Assembly: GCA_033439795.1 (NCBI GenBank)
Contig: JAUTDP010000015.1
Span: 434,001 to 498,000, forward strand
Source: Sordaria brevicollis
Taxonomy: Eukaryota > Ascomycota > Sordariomycetes > Sordariales > Sordariaceae
Direction: 5' to 3'
DNA: 64,000 bases
The position numbers were made by a program, and so were the translations under genes. The notes beneath the pieces were generated by a model, which worked only from the letters and a program-made list of their open reading frames with translations, did no database searches and was not told the origin of the DNA. Of the stretch, positions 11,464-21,711 are shown in pieces; positions within the stretch are counted from its first letter, which is position 1; each line of letters starts with the position of its first letter.

Positions 11464-12629
11464 ATGCCTCCCAAGAAGACCGAGACCAAGGCCGCCGATG
11501 CCACCGCCGCCGCTGCTCCTGCTCCTGCCGCTGCTCCCGCTGCTGCCCCCAAGACTAAGACTCCCAAGGCTCCCAGCACCCATGGCTCTTACCAGGTAAG
11601 CTTCATCTTTATCATGAGAAGAATGCATTGTTGCTAACATCTTTACAGGACATGATCACTGACGCTATTGTTGCGGTATTTAACCCTGTCCATTTTTGTG
11701 TGTCGTGGCGTGTTTTGGCTGTGTGCGCTTCTGGTCGGTGAGCAAAATGAGACAACAACTCTCATGATGCACCCAACCAAGAGTCACAAACACCACTCAC
11801 TGCCTCTATCGTATCCTCATTCATACTGATTTCTCTTTTTTCCATGCTGCAGCTCAAGGATCGTCAGGGTTCTAGGTATGTGGGAGTTTTTCCTTCTCTC
11901 TTCTCATTTTTCATCAGGGCTTTGCCAAGCCACACCGCAAACTCTGCGGGCCCCTTCCACGGTCGCACCGATCGTCACTTTCTCTTTTCACGACGCGATA
12001 AACGGAACCACATCAGGTCGCTAACACACACAACAGCCGTCAAGCTCTCAAGAAGTATGTCCGTGCCAACAACACCCTCGGCAACGTCACCGACAAGATG
12101 TTCGACTCTCTCTTCAACAAGGCCTTGAAGAACGGTGTCGACAAGGGTATCTTTGAGCAGCCCAAGGGTATGTCGTCTTTCATGAAGCATCCCATTGTAG
12201 TTGTATATACTGACACACAAATTAGGCCCCTCCGGTGGCACCAAGCTTGCTAAAAAGGTTGCTAAGCCTGCCCCTAAGAAGGCTGCTGCCAAGAAGGACG
12301 ACAAGAAGGAGACCAAGGAGAAGAAGCCTGCCGCTAAGAAGGAGGGCGCCGCCAAGAAGGCTGCCCCTAAGAAGGAGGCCAAGGAGAAGAAGGCCGCTGC
12401 CCCCAAGAAGGCTGCTGCTCCCAAGAAGGAGGCCAAGGAGAAGAAGGCCCCCGCTCCCAAGAAGGCTGCCGCTGCCAAGAAGGACGACAAGGAGGCTCTC
12501 ACCAAGACCAAGACCGGCCGTGTCACCAAGGCCGCTGCTAAGCCTGCTGCGAAGAAGGCTGCTGCCCCCAAGAAGGCTGCCGCGAAGAAGGCCGACAAGG
12601 CCGAGCCTGCTGCTGCCGAGAAGGCTTAA
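11464..12629 (+). CDS. hH1: Linker histone H1
   Basis: H1 binds linker DNA between nucleosomes in the nucleus and compacts chromatin. There are five exons: 11464-11595, 11649-11675, 11853-11875, 12037-12167 and 12226-12629. They give 717 bp, or 238 residues. Residues 1-43 are an Ala/Pro/Lys N-terminal tail. Residues 44-118 form the winged-helix globular domain (SYQDMITDAIVALKDRQGSS, then RQALKKYVRANN, ending in KGIFEQPKGPSGG). The rest is a Lys/Ala/Pro tail built from repeats of KKAAAPKK and KKEAKEKK. Every intron has a GT...AG pair, and CTAAC or CTGAC branch sites are visible for introns 1, 3 and 4. Exons 2 and 3 are micro-exons of 27 and 23 bp. Codon use is strongly biased to AAG and GCC/GCT, as expected for a highly expressed fungal gene. 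The ATG context (ATCACCATGCC) is good. Confidence 0.95.
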
Positions 12630-14382
12630 ACATTGTCCTTTTTGAGGATGATGTTTCTGTCTTTTTTGCGCCATGCTATCTTCTCATGATGTCTTTGGTT
12701 ATTTTTTCACCACCACTTGCGACGTGACGGGCTTACTCGAAAGGCGTTTGGGGAATCATATTTCTTGGGTACAACTATCTACATAACGGGGGGGTTCATT
12801 GGTCTACTACTAAACGCGTTTTTGCTCTTTTTCACAACATCGCCACAGCGCGCGGGGGGTAGCTTCTTGTTTCTGGCTTTCATGTATCTTGGATTCACAT
12901 ATTTCTCATCGGGATCGAGGAGGTTATGGTTGGATCGTTTGTGCTGAAACACAAGGGAGGATAGAGAGAGGCCATGCCGGCTGGTTTGGGCTACAACCTT
13001 TTGGATGATTGGGAAATGGGAAACGGGCGACCGGCGGCTTCACAGGAGTGTCAAAGAAGCGAAGGACATACACCAAAAGCCTTTTGAATACTGCATTGCA
13101 TATATAATCCGCCTTGGAACGATACCACTTTTTTCATTTCTTTGAGCCCTTTCACTTCGACATTGTTACCTGGCGGGTTTTGCAGTGCGGTGTTCAAAAG
13201 CGAGGATGCGATCTTGGAGCGAGGGATACGATCTAGCGGTCTGGCATGAGGCCATTCTGATAGCTCTCAGTCCTCTGTACCATACCACAAATGGATACTT
13301 TTTTGCTATGATTTATCTTGCATATTCTTTTCGGTGAACTGGCGAGAATTTTTGGCAGCTTTTGTGGGGTGCGATGAAACCATTACAAAGAGTAAAAACG
13401 GGAGATGGCTGGAACGAGCACAACGGGGTCGGGCGGCGGGCGGGACGCGATGATTGCGGAGGCGCCGCGCTTCGCTCCCTCTGCTCAAGGTTTGTTTACA
13501 AATTTGATGTCACCAACTCTTTTCGGGCAAAACAAAACACAGCCACCAAATGACACATTCAACACCATCGCGAGACACAAACTGAAGCTCGATGTTGTGC
13601 GCGCTGAGCAAAATTCCGTGACTGCTTTCTCATCATCTGTTATCAAGAGAGATCAAGATAACTGCTAAACTGACAGGCTCTTCACTTGCGTCTTACCAAC
13701 CCACAACCGGTAAAGAGGGTGCAAAGAGAAGGATTCGGATTCGAAACTCAGAACGAGCGATGCTATAGTATGTAAAGTGCAAAGTTGGAACTACGCCTCC
13801 CGCATGCGGCGAAAGGATTCGTTCTCGAGAATGTCCCACGGGAGTGACAATGGCAGTCTGTCAAGGTGTTCGAGGTATAAAAGAGAAAGGTGAAGAGCTT
13901 GAAAGGCCTTGACCGAACTGAAGACTCTTTTACAAGTTACAATGTCTCTTTAAACAATTGGCCCGTGCACTGAGCTTCCCTAGCTCTTCAATGTCTTGTC
14001 TTTTTGCAGAGCTTTGCTTTGTTACAGAACCCACGCTCGTTTACCTCACATAGCGTGATGCATCATAATGCGCCGGTAGCTTACAAGACACGGAATATGA
14101 CTGGCTGGGTTTGAATGAAGCTCCGAGTTTCAAAACAACAATTACCGTTGACGTTTGGTGGAATCATTGGATGAGAATGAAATATGAAAGAGCTTTTGAG
14201 CCAATGGTTAGCTTTGCCCTGAGCTTGTAACTTGTAAGAGCAAGCTTGGACCGAGCTAGGGAAACAAGCTTGGCGAAGGCCAGTCGGAAGAGTTGGAGAT
14301 GGTGAGACAGAGATAGACAACACAATTGGCATTGGCAAGAACTGAATGACGATTGACGAGAAGGAGAGGAAAGAAAGGGAAT
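12630..14382. other. 3' flank of histone H1 and spacer before the large transposon
   Basis: About 1.75 kb with the H1 3' untranslated region and otherwise nothing I can call. Short open frames of 60-135 codons are present but show no coding character. Normal base composition continues up to the left inverted repeat of the transposon. Confidence 0.55.
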
Positions 14383-14490
14383 AACCGTGGGTATGAGGTT
14401 CGCTCGCTATACCCACTCTCTTGTAGAGAGTGGGGGACAAAATTGAGGGATAGGCCCTTTTTAGAGGGATAGGGAGGTCCGTACACAATA
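14383..14490 (+). repeat. Left terminal inverted repeat of the 4.2-kb element
   Basis: It pairs with 18463-18582 in inverted orientation. The arm contains its own near-palindrome, CCCACTCTC and GAGAGTGGG separated by 5 bases (14410-14432), so each end can form a hairpin. This arm lacks about 13 bp that the right arm has after TGAGGTT. Confidence 0.88.
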
Positions 14491-15599
14491 CCCAACGTTA
14501 ATAATACTAAAAGTTATAATATTTAATTAACTATGTAAAATCAATAATATAATATTTCTAGATAATAATTACTGCTCTGTATTGCTAGGATTTTCCTCTT
14601 TCTATTGCTGTTTTCGTTTTTCAAAAAATTTGCGGATATCGGTAATTATTTTAATATATACAGCTGGTATTATTGTAGGTTCGATACTATTAATTTCGAA
14701 TACGTAATTTGCTGCGTTATTATATTAACGATTAGAATTAATTTTAAAAGTAAGAATTTTCTATTTCTTTAAAATAATAATAACTTTTGTAATAAGGCGG
14801 GGTTGGGTATTAATTAGGTTATAGGTTATAATATCGAAGAAGAACGAATCCTCCTTTTTTTACTTTATTTTTTCACCCTCTTCTTTATTCTCTTTATCGT
14901 TATTATCGTCGGTATTAAAATTATTATCGACTATAAGTATAATTTTAATCGTTTTCTTTTATAATTTAGGCCCTCCTTCGCTTTATCCTTCTTTATTATT
15001 ATTATTATTATTAGTATTAGAATTTAACGAATTTTCTTCCTTAATAAATATATATAGTAAAGAGGCGCTATTATTGGTAATAATTATTTCGTTAAATAAT
15101 TTAACTATAAAATTAGGAATAAAAATAGTCTTACTGGTATTGATTATAAAAATTAGTACCCTTTTACTATTATAAATTTATATTAAGTAGTGGGGGTCGT
15201 TAAGATCGTAGTAATTAATATTATAATTATTTTTTTTTAACTATTTTTTAAAAGTAGGTTAACGTTAACGACTTTTATTATTCTTTACTTAATTAATAGG
15301 GTCCTTTTTTTCGACTTTCTATTTATTTTTTAATATATTTAATTCTTTTTTTTATTCTTCTACGATTATTTTTAATTATTTTTTCCTCTCTATTATTATT
15401 TTTATAGTATCCCTCCTTTTTATTTCGTATTGTACCCGTTTAATAGTAATATTAATTATTAACGAGGGCTGCCGCCCCCGTACCCCCGCAAAATTTGCCT
15501 TCGGCAAATTTTATACGGGTGGGCAGAAATTTACTTGAAGCGGAGCTTAACATTTACTTCCTATAATTTTCATTTTATTTTTAACAAGTTTTTTCTACT

Positions 15600-15600
<1 letters not shown>

Positions 15601-15671
<71 letters not shown>
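15601..15671 (+). repeat. (TTTA)n microsatellite
   Basis: About 18 perfect tandem copies of a TTTA/ATTT tetranucleotide lie inside the RIP-degraded transposon, followed by degenerate copies to about 15800. Confidence 0.95.
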
Positions 15672-15672
<1 letters not shown>

Positions 15673-15880
15673 TTCTTTATTTATTTATTATTCTTTTTTC
15701 ATGTATTATTCCTTTTTTATCTATTATCATTCATTTATTCATTATTATTTATTTATTAATTATCATTCATTCATTAATTATTATTATTTTATTAATTAAT
15801 ATTTACTTATTTATTATTATTTAATTATTTATTATTTTTTATTTTACTATTTAAATATTATTAAAAATATTTTATTTTGA

Positions 15881-15957
15881 CTCCGGCCGGGAATCGAACC
15901 CACCGCTAAAGGGTATATATTATAACCGTATATTTGCTAGGTTAGCTAAGACGGTTT
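15881..15957 (-). pseudogene. tRNA-like relic with an intact B box inside the transposon
   Basis: On the minus strand this stretch reads like a decayed tRNA gene. A degenerate A box (TAGCTAACCTAG) is followed about 35 bases later by the perfect B box GGTTCGATTCC, with CCC after it. The acceptor and T stems no longer pair well. The sequence lies at the edge of a GC-rich island within the A/T-rich element. It may be a captured tRNA or part of a tRNA-derived short element, but I cannot assign an amino acid. Confidence 0.4.
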
Positions 15958-15984
15958 TTTTTGAAAATAGAATTTTTTTTTTTT

Positions 15985-16273
15985 ATATATATCCGTCAAA
16001 TTTTTTCAAAGCCGTTTTTCTCGGCCGGCAGGCTAGTTACGGTCACGTAAGTGGTACCAATCTACTCGTCTCGGCTTACTCATCATTTTGATACCTATTT
16101 TTTCTACCGATATCCTTACCCTTATCGATAAGCTTTTTAGATTTTTTCTATATATCCGTCAGATTTTTTCAAAGCCATTTTTCTCGGCCGGCAGGCTAGC
16201 TACGGTCACGTGAGTGGTACCATTGTACTCGTCTCAGCTTACTCATCATTTTGGTACCCACTTTGTCCTGATA
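15985..16273 (+). repeat. Two diverged direct repeats of about 120 bp
   Basis: Copy 1 (about 15985-16110) and copy 2 (about 16148-16273) share ATCCGTCARATTTTTTCAAA, CTCGGCCGGCAGGCTAG, TACGGTCACGTRAGTGGTAC and CTTACTCATCATTTTGRTAC. Most differences are C/T or G/A transitions, as RIP produces. The repeat offset is 163 bp. Confidence 0.85.
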
Positions 16274-17565
16274 GGACCCACTTTCAAATGCCAAGCCCTA
16301 AGCGAGCTTGGCGGCAGGGATAGGGGGTCTAATCCAGCCAATTGCAGGTCGTAATTTTTTTTTAAACCAATTGCAGGTCGAGAAACCTCGGGAGGATTAA
16401 CGTGGCAATTGCAGGGGGGTCACCGTATTATAGAAGAAGACTTCGCTCAACGCGTTTCGTGTTTTTCAACACTTCTCTATGTTGAAGCTCCGCTTCAAAT
16501 TATCTTTTTGGTTTTATAATACGTTTTTTAAATTTCTTCGTATTAAAAGATTCGAATCGTTAGGCGCGTTCTAACCGATATTTTTCTAAATAATTATATA
16601 TTAATATTCTTTTATAGAATTTTAATTCGACTATTCGAAATATTACTTTGGTTTCCGTATTATAATTACCCGTATTGATATTTAGCTTCGTTATTAATAA
16701 AATAAACGAATTACTACCGATTTTCTATCGATCTTTTTATAATATTATTTTTAGCTATTTAGTCGTATCCTCTTTAATTAATTTTGCGTACAAATTTAAT
16801 AAAATTAATTTTCGATTTAGCGGGAAAATACCTATTTTTTCGAAATTAGTAAAGATATTAGCGCGCTTAAATATATAATCCTAAGTATTTTACAACCCTA
16901 TAGTATATTAAACGCGGTTAAAGCGTAATTTATTAAAGCGGAAATATTCTTTAAATTATTTTTAGTATATTACTTTTAATAGTTAAAAGACGTTAATATT
17001 TATAGGTTGAAGAAAGTAGGAATTATATAGCGGGAGGAATAAAATAAAAATATCGAACCGTAAATAATATTTATATAAATCGATATTATAATAATTAAAA
17101 AAGGAATTTAGGATTAATAAATAGTAAATATATTCGTTTAGCAGGGTTTTAAATCTTATAGTATTATGCATTTAATTTAAATCGTATATAGAAATTCCTA
17201 TTTCTTTATTATATTAATCCTTATTATAATTAAATTACTTTATAAAACTAGGGGTTTTACTACTTTAAAGGTAAAGACCTTTTAATTAGATTATAATATA
17301 ATACTTCTACGAATATTTATTAAAATAACGGATCTAATTTAATATAATATTATTATTATTAAACGCGGTATTTAATTAGGTAAAATGAGCGTTACTATTA
17401 AGGTTATTATCCGCTATATCCTCTATTAATTATTATTTAAAAATAATAAAGAAAGGGAAATAATAATTAGCCGCGCTTTTTCTACCGATTAACGTAACCG
17501 ATTTATAATTAGCTAAATCGATAACTTCGGGTTTAATTTATATAAGGTTTTATCGGGTTAATAAA

Positions 17566-18343
17566 TTAATAACCGGATTTAAAAAGATTTTAAAGATTTT
17601 AATTAACCCTTTTTTTTTTATTTATAATAATAATTATAACCTCGAGGTTATTATTAAATATAGTTATATAGTAACCCGTTTTATTAATATTCTATACCGT
17701 AGACCCGTTAAATTTATATTTATCGATAGCGTATTCGAAAATATTAAAGAATTTAATTATATTATCGACGTATTATTATATAAATAGCCGTATAATTTTA
17801 ATAAACTTTATTTTAATAATAGAGTACTATAGGTAATTTATTTTCTACTTTTTATATTATTTTTTAAAAATAGGAGGTATTAATATAATATACTTAGTAC
17901 GGATTCTATTTATAATATCCTTTATAATATTATAATTAAATATTACCCTAATAGCGGTTAATTAATAAATATATACTTTAAATACTTTATTTTCTACTTC
18001 GTTAAGGGTTTTTAACCTACTAATAATACGACCCTTTAAATTAGGGTAATTTATATTTCGTAGGGCTTTATAATATTTATTTACTACGTTAAAAGAATAT
18101 TTAAATATTTGAATAATATTATAAATATTAAGCTTACGTTATATTTCGTTATTTTTAATAATACGGCGTAAATATTATTTATTTTAAGTAAATAAGAGCT
18201 ATCGAACTACTTGGACGGGAAAGGATTCGCCTTTTTTATTTTAGGAGGGTAGTACTATATATTAATTAAATAAAGAAAAAAAGGTTGGAATACCAAAGGA
18301 TACGTTATAATATTAATAGCGTACTATTATAGGAGTAGCCGAT
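17566..18343 (+). pseudogene. Stop-riddled coding relic of the 4.2-kb transposon
   Basis: One + strand frame remains readable for about 260 codons, interrupted by about a dozen stops that are all TAA or TAG and never TGA. This is what RIP does to Gln and Trp codons (CAA, CAG and TGG). The decoded residues are dominated by Ile, Phe, Tyr, Asn and Lys because of the base bias, and I could not match them to a known transposase. Stretches such as ENIKEFNYIIDVLLYK and ELSNYLDGKGFAFFILGG look like authentic protein sequence. Confidence 0.55.
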
Positions 18344-18462
18344 AAGGGTAATCGATATTACATTTACGAATAATAGTAGGTTCCGAAAGGAGGATATCGA
18401 AATAGGGAAGTTAGGTTACGATTTGTATACGTTTTGCTAATAAATCGAAATAGGGCTACATT

Positions 18463-18582
18463 TAGTATACGGACTTAATTGTCCCTCGGAAAAGGGCCTA
18501 TCCCTCAATTTTATCCCCCACTCTCTGCAAGAGAGTGGGTGTAGGTGCTCTCCAACTCTCCAAAAACCTCACACCCACGGTT
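18463..18582 (-). repeat. Right terminal inverted repeat of the 4.2-kb element
   Basis: This is the inverted partner of 14383-14490. It includes the same internal hairpin (CCCACTCTC/GAGAGTGGG, 18518-18540) and the tip AACCGTGGGTGTGAGGTT read on the minus strand, followed by the AAT flank. Confidence 0.88.
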
Positions 18583-19187
18583 AATGAATTGTTCCTTACT
18601 TCCTCGAAGGAGGATAATTGTTGTTAAGTATTCTGCCGGACTCCACCGGTTACCTTCCTCGGCTCTCTGCGAGTTTGCGGGCTGTTGGTGCAAGAGCAGG
18701 CAACTGCGAAACTGAAGTGCCGCTGCATCGAGCTTATCCGCCCAGCATAGTCTCTTTATCCAAGCCGCGGCGAGATGGGAGCTTCGAGACTGGGGGTGCC
18801 AAACTGCCAAGGCAGCAGCAAGCAAGCACACACTGCCCGCTGTTGATTGACAGTTGACATTCTCACACTGATCGCCAACCGCCCGCATTCCGCAATCGAT
18901 TCCACTTTCCCACGGCATCCCGCACGACGCACCACCGACTGCACCCACTGACACAACACCAAGGCCGCGCAATCATTACGTTCTGAATGACGGATTGCGA
19001 CAAGACACCGACGACGATAACAACAACATCACGACGACGACCACCAGGCAGCTCCAATAAAATACATTTCGCTTAATCGCAGTGCCCCAACCAAAAGTTC
19101 CAAATCTAGAACAGACAGAGCTAGCTGTGCCTCGTCCCCGCAACCGTATTCCCGAGCTTACCGGTTTTCTGATTACCTTCGACACAG

Positions 19188-19218
19188 ACTCGACACTCGA
19201 CACTCGACACTCGACACT
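19188..19218 (+). repeat. (ACTCGAC)n short tandem repeat
   Basis: Four perfect 7-bp units plus a partial unit, about 300 bp upstream of the 731-residue gene. Confidence 0.9.
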
Positions 19219-19385
19219 AGATAGCAGCCTCGAATCATCACAGCCATCCAATTGCTCGACCACTCCTCTTTTGAGAATTCGATTGGGAAACTGGAATGCA
19301 AAAGATAGCCGCCAGATGACCATGGGTTGCTAGCACCCTGCCACTCCAAAGCAAGCAACCACAAGCAACCAAGCAAGCCACCTCC

Positions 19386-19417
19386 AGCAAGCCAGCAAGC
19401 CAGCAAGCCAGCAAGCC
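19386..19417 (+). repeat. (AGCAAGCC)4 short tandem repeat
   Basis: Four perfect 8-bp units in the presumed leader, about 100 bp before the start codon. Confidence 0.9.
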
Positions 19418-19515
19418 TAGCATACCGTATCAGCTCTCATACATACCAATCGTCCACACGCGCGCCCACTAGGATACATTGTCGCCAAACTCGACCAACC
19501 CCACGATAAGACACA

Positions 19516-21711
19516 ATGGCCCAACCCTCGTCCCTAAACACTAACAACCCGTTTCGGCGGAAACAAGCCGGCGCCGGCGCATCGACTCCCTCGAACCCTC
19601 CCCTTCCGCTAGCCTCTGACGCCTTTGCCGATGCCTTCGACCCTCTTCCCACCTCCTCTTCGTCTTCGCTCGACCCTACGCGACCGGCACTTCCGTCTAG
19701 CGATGACTTCCGCAACTCCCTCCAGTCTCTCGGCCAGTCAACCAATGAACCGCCTCCGAAAACAAGCTTCCAGAAACCAAAGGTTGTAAAGAAGGTCCGC
19801 GTACAGTCACCGCCGCCATCTCCCGAGTCAGAGGAGGAAGAACCGGTTAGATATCCGCCAGTGGAGGAAGATACGGCCGAAAGTAGTTCGAGTGATGATG
19901 ACGAAGAAGATGGAGGAGCGGATCCCTTTGCCCGGGCTAGCGAAACTTACCCGCCGATAGAGCCACGGCAAGAACTACCTGGGTCAAGTCGGGTACCGCC
20001 AAACCCGTTTGGAAGGACATTGGAGGACCTGGAGCACCCGACGACCGAATCGACGCAGAGTCCTGGTGCGGCACAACCGGGAGGGAAGGGCTCGCTGGAT
20101 GTTGACTCATTCCGACGGTTGCTTCTTACAGGTCAGGCGGGAGGACCAGTGCAATCAACATTACGGACGGACGGCGCGAGTATAACAGATGCTTCGTCAA
20201 CTTTGACTGCCCAAGACACGCCGCGGACATCTCATGAGATCTCGGAGCACGAAAGAGAAGAATCGCAGTCACAGCGAGCACCAGCGCGCCCAGCGCTTCA
20301 GACACCATCGAGTTCGAGAAGTAAAGCGCCGCCGCCGCCGCCACCTAGTTCGAGGCATGGAAAGTTGATCAAATCCGAGTCATCCAAGGGCGAGGAGAGA
20401 TCAGCAGGGGCTCCAGGTACACCTAGACCTTCATCGTCATCTGACCGAACGTCCAAGATTCTGGCCTCACCATTCTCGGAACAGCCTTCGGACATGAACA
20501 AACCACTACCGGCACAGCCAGTGAGATCTCCAGGTGAGGAAGACCTGGAAAGTCCATTCGACCGTGAGGCCGCTGGCAAGGTTCCTGAAGAGACATCAAA
20601 CGCACCGACTCCCCGACCGCCAACTCCACCCAAGCCGACAACAGCCACACCGCCTCCTCCTTCACAGGTACCACCCAAGAAGCCGCCCCCACCCCCTAGA
20701 CGTTCTACCCATGGCCGTTCAGAAAGTAAGGTGTCTGTGCCGGGGTCTTCGGTGTCGGCAACACCCGTGGCAACACCACAGCCGTCTCGGTTGGATGAGG
20801 AGCCTACTAGAACTTCTGTGGACTCGATTCGTTCGAGGTCATCGAGCATGAAAGTTACCAGTTCTACTGCCCATGTAAACGCGCCAGCACCGCCTCCGCC
20901 GAGGAGATCTACGCATGGGTCAAGGCCCTCTACATCTACTGCCGGGTTAGGCATGGGTGTCAGTTCGCCTGCCTCTGCGTCTGTCGGAGGTGAGGGTACT
21001 TCAGAGTTCCCTGGTCTAGCACCTCAGCCAATTTCTGGATCAGCACAGAGTAGTCGACCTACCACCCCCGCCAACAACAGCAATAACAACCCCTCGGAAA
21101 CCGCTAGCATCACCAGCTTCAGCCAGTCTGCTGCGTCAGGACACGGCAGGACTCCCAGCGGAAGCGTAGGCAGACTCGCCCCTCCTCCACCTCCCCCAGC
21201 TAGGAACAAATCGGTCAGGTCATCAGGCGCCCCTTCAACGCCAGGCGGGGCCGTAAGGAGGACAGATAGCGGGAGGACTAAGGGGGAGCCAATTGGGCTG
21301 GCATCCCCAGCACCGATTTCCACGAGCAGTCCGAACCATGCCCCACCACCGCCGCCAAGGCCGAGGGGAAGTAATAGGCGCTCGGTCTCAGGGAGTGGGA
21401 GTGTTGGCGAGCCTGTTGTGGTCGCAACGGCCCCGGGGATCGTGGAACAGCCTAAGCCTGTTCATCCGCCTCCTCCTGTCCCTGATTTTGGGGGTGGTGC
21501 GGGTGCGAGGTTCTTGGAGGCGTCGTTGGCGTTGGGTGAAGACCAGCCGCGAAGTGTTCCAGATGGAGAGCTTACGGTGGCAGATAGCGGCATGGATGAG
21601 GAGGAGATGCTGAGAAGAGAATCGGCAGCCAAGGATATCTTGGCGGATTTGGATGCGTTGCAGAGGGAGGTGGATGCGTTGAGGGCGGCGCAGGAGCAGG
21701 GGAGGGTATAG
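19516..21711 (+). CDS. Proline-rich, NPF-motif protein with a C-terminal coiled coil
   Basis: Single exon, 731 residues. The start sits in a strong Neurospora-type context (ACACAATGGC). The protein is mostly disordered: Ser/Pro/Thr-rich with acidic patches (EEEE near 110, DDDEED near 128). It carries NPF tripeptides at 11-13 and 163-165 and a DPF near 136, motifs known to bind EH domains and the AP-2 ear. A short conserved-looking helix, LDVDSFRRLLLTG, lies near 194-206. Six-to-eight-residue proline runs occur around 275, 392, 460, 558 and 612, two of them inside a repeated PPPPRRSTHG unit; these suit SH3 or profilin binding. The last 35 residues form a charged heptad helix. No catalytic domain is present. 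By inference it is a cytoplasmic adaptor in cortical actin or endocytosis. I cannot name the orthologue, and the gene could be involved in another SH3-linked process. Confidence 0.85.
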   Translation: MAQPSSLNTNNPFRRKQAGAGASTPSNPPLPLASDAFADAFDPLPTSSSSSLDPTRPALPSSDDFRNSLQSLGQSTNEPPPKTSFQKPKVVKKVRVQSPPPSPESEEEEPVRYPPVEEDTAESSSSDDDEEDGGADPFARASETYPPIEPRQELPGSSRVPPNPFGRTLEDLEHPTTESTQSPGAAQPGGKGSLDVDSFRRLLLTGQAGGPVQSTLRTDGASITDASSTLTAQDTPRTSHEISEHEREESQSQRAPARPALQTPSSSRSKAPPPPPPSSRHGKLIKSESSKGEERSAGAPGTPRPSSSSDRTSKILASPFSEQPSDMNKPLPAQPVRSPGEEDLESPFDREAAGKVPEETSNAPTPRPPTPPKPTTATPPPPSQVPPKKPPPPPRRSTHGRSESKVSVPGSSVSATPVATPQPSRLDEEPTRTSVDSIRSRSSSMKVTSSTAHVNAPAPPPPRRSTHGSRPSTSTAGLGMGVSSPASASVGGEGTSEFPGLAPQPISGSAQSSRPTTPANNSNNNPSETASITSFSQSAASGHGRTPSGSVGRLAPPPPPPARNKSVRSSGAPSTPGGAVRRTDSGRTKGEPIGLASPAPISTSSPNHAPPPPPRPRGSNRRSVSGSGSVGEPVVVATAPGIVEQPKPVHPPPPVPDFGGGAGARFLEASLALGEDQPRSVPDGELTVADSGMDEEEMLRRESAAKDILADLDALQREVDALRAAQEQGRV

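Larger units (their letters stand above)
14383..18582. mobile_element. RIP-degraded 4.2-kb TIR DNA transposon, family not assigned
   Basis: The ends are inverted repeats of about 110-120 bp: 14383-14490 and 18463-18582. They share AACCGTGGGT at the tip, the block CCCACTCTC-TTGYA-GAGAGTGGG, then TTGAGGGATAGGCCC and GTCCGTAYAC. Most differences between the arms are C/T transitions, plus a gap near the tip. The element is flanked by AAT on both sides (14380-14382 and 18583-18585), or alternatively by TA one base further in. The interior is almost entirely A/T except for islands at about 15459-15550 and 15880-16460. A long reading frame on the + strand (about 17566-18343) is broken only by TAA and TAG, as expected if RIP hit CAR and TGG codons. 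The transposase family is not recognisable. Long TIRs with a short target duplication rule out hAT and leave several class II families open. Confidence 0.85.
18583..19515. other. Upstream region and probable long 5' leader of the NPF-motif gene
   Basis: No gene is apparent. The last 500 bp look like a leader: C/A-rich with two short tandem arrays, ACTCGAC repeated about 4.5 times (19188-19218) and AGCAAGCC repeated four times (19386-19417). Confidence 0.5.

Noticed and set aside
12717..12947. 76-codon frame downstream of H1 with hydrophobic segments
   Set aside because: It starts at TTG, lies in the H1 3' untranslated region and has no supporting feature.
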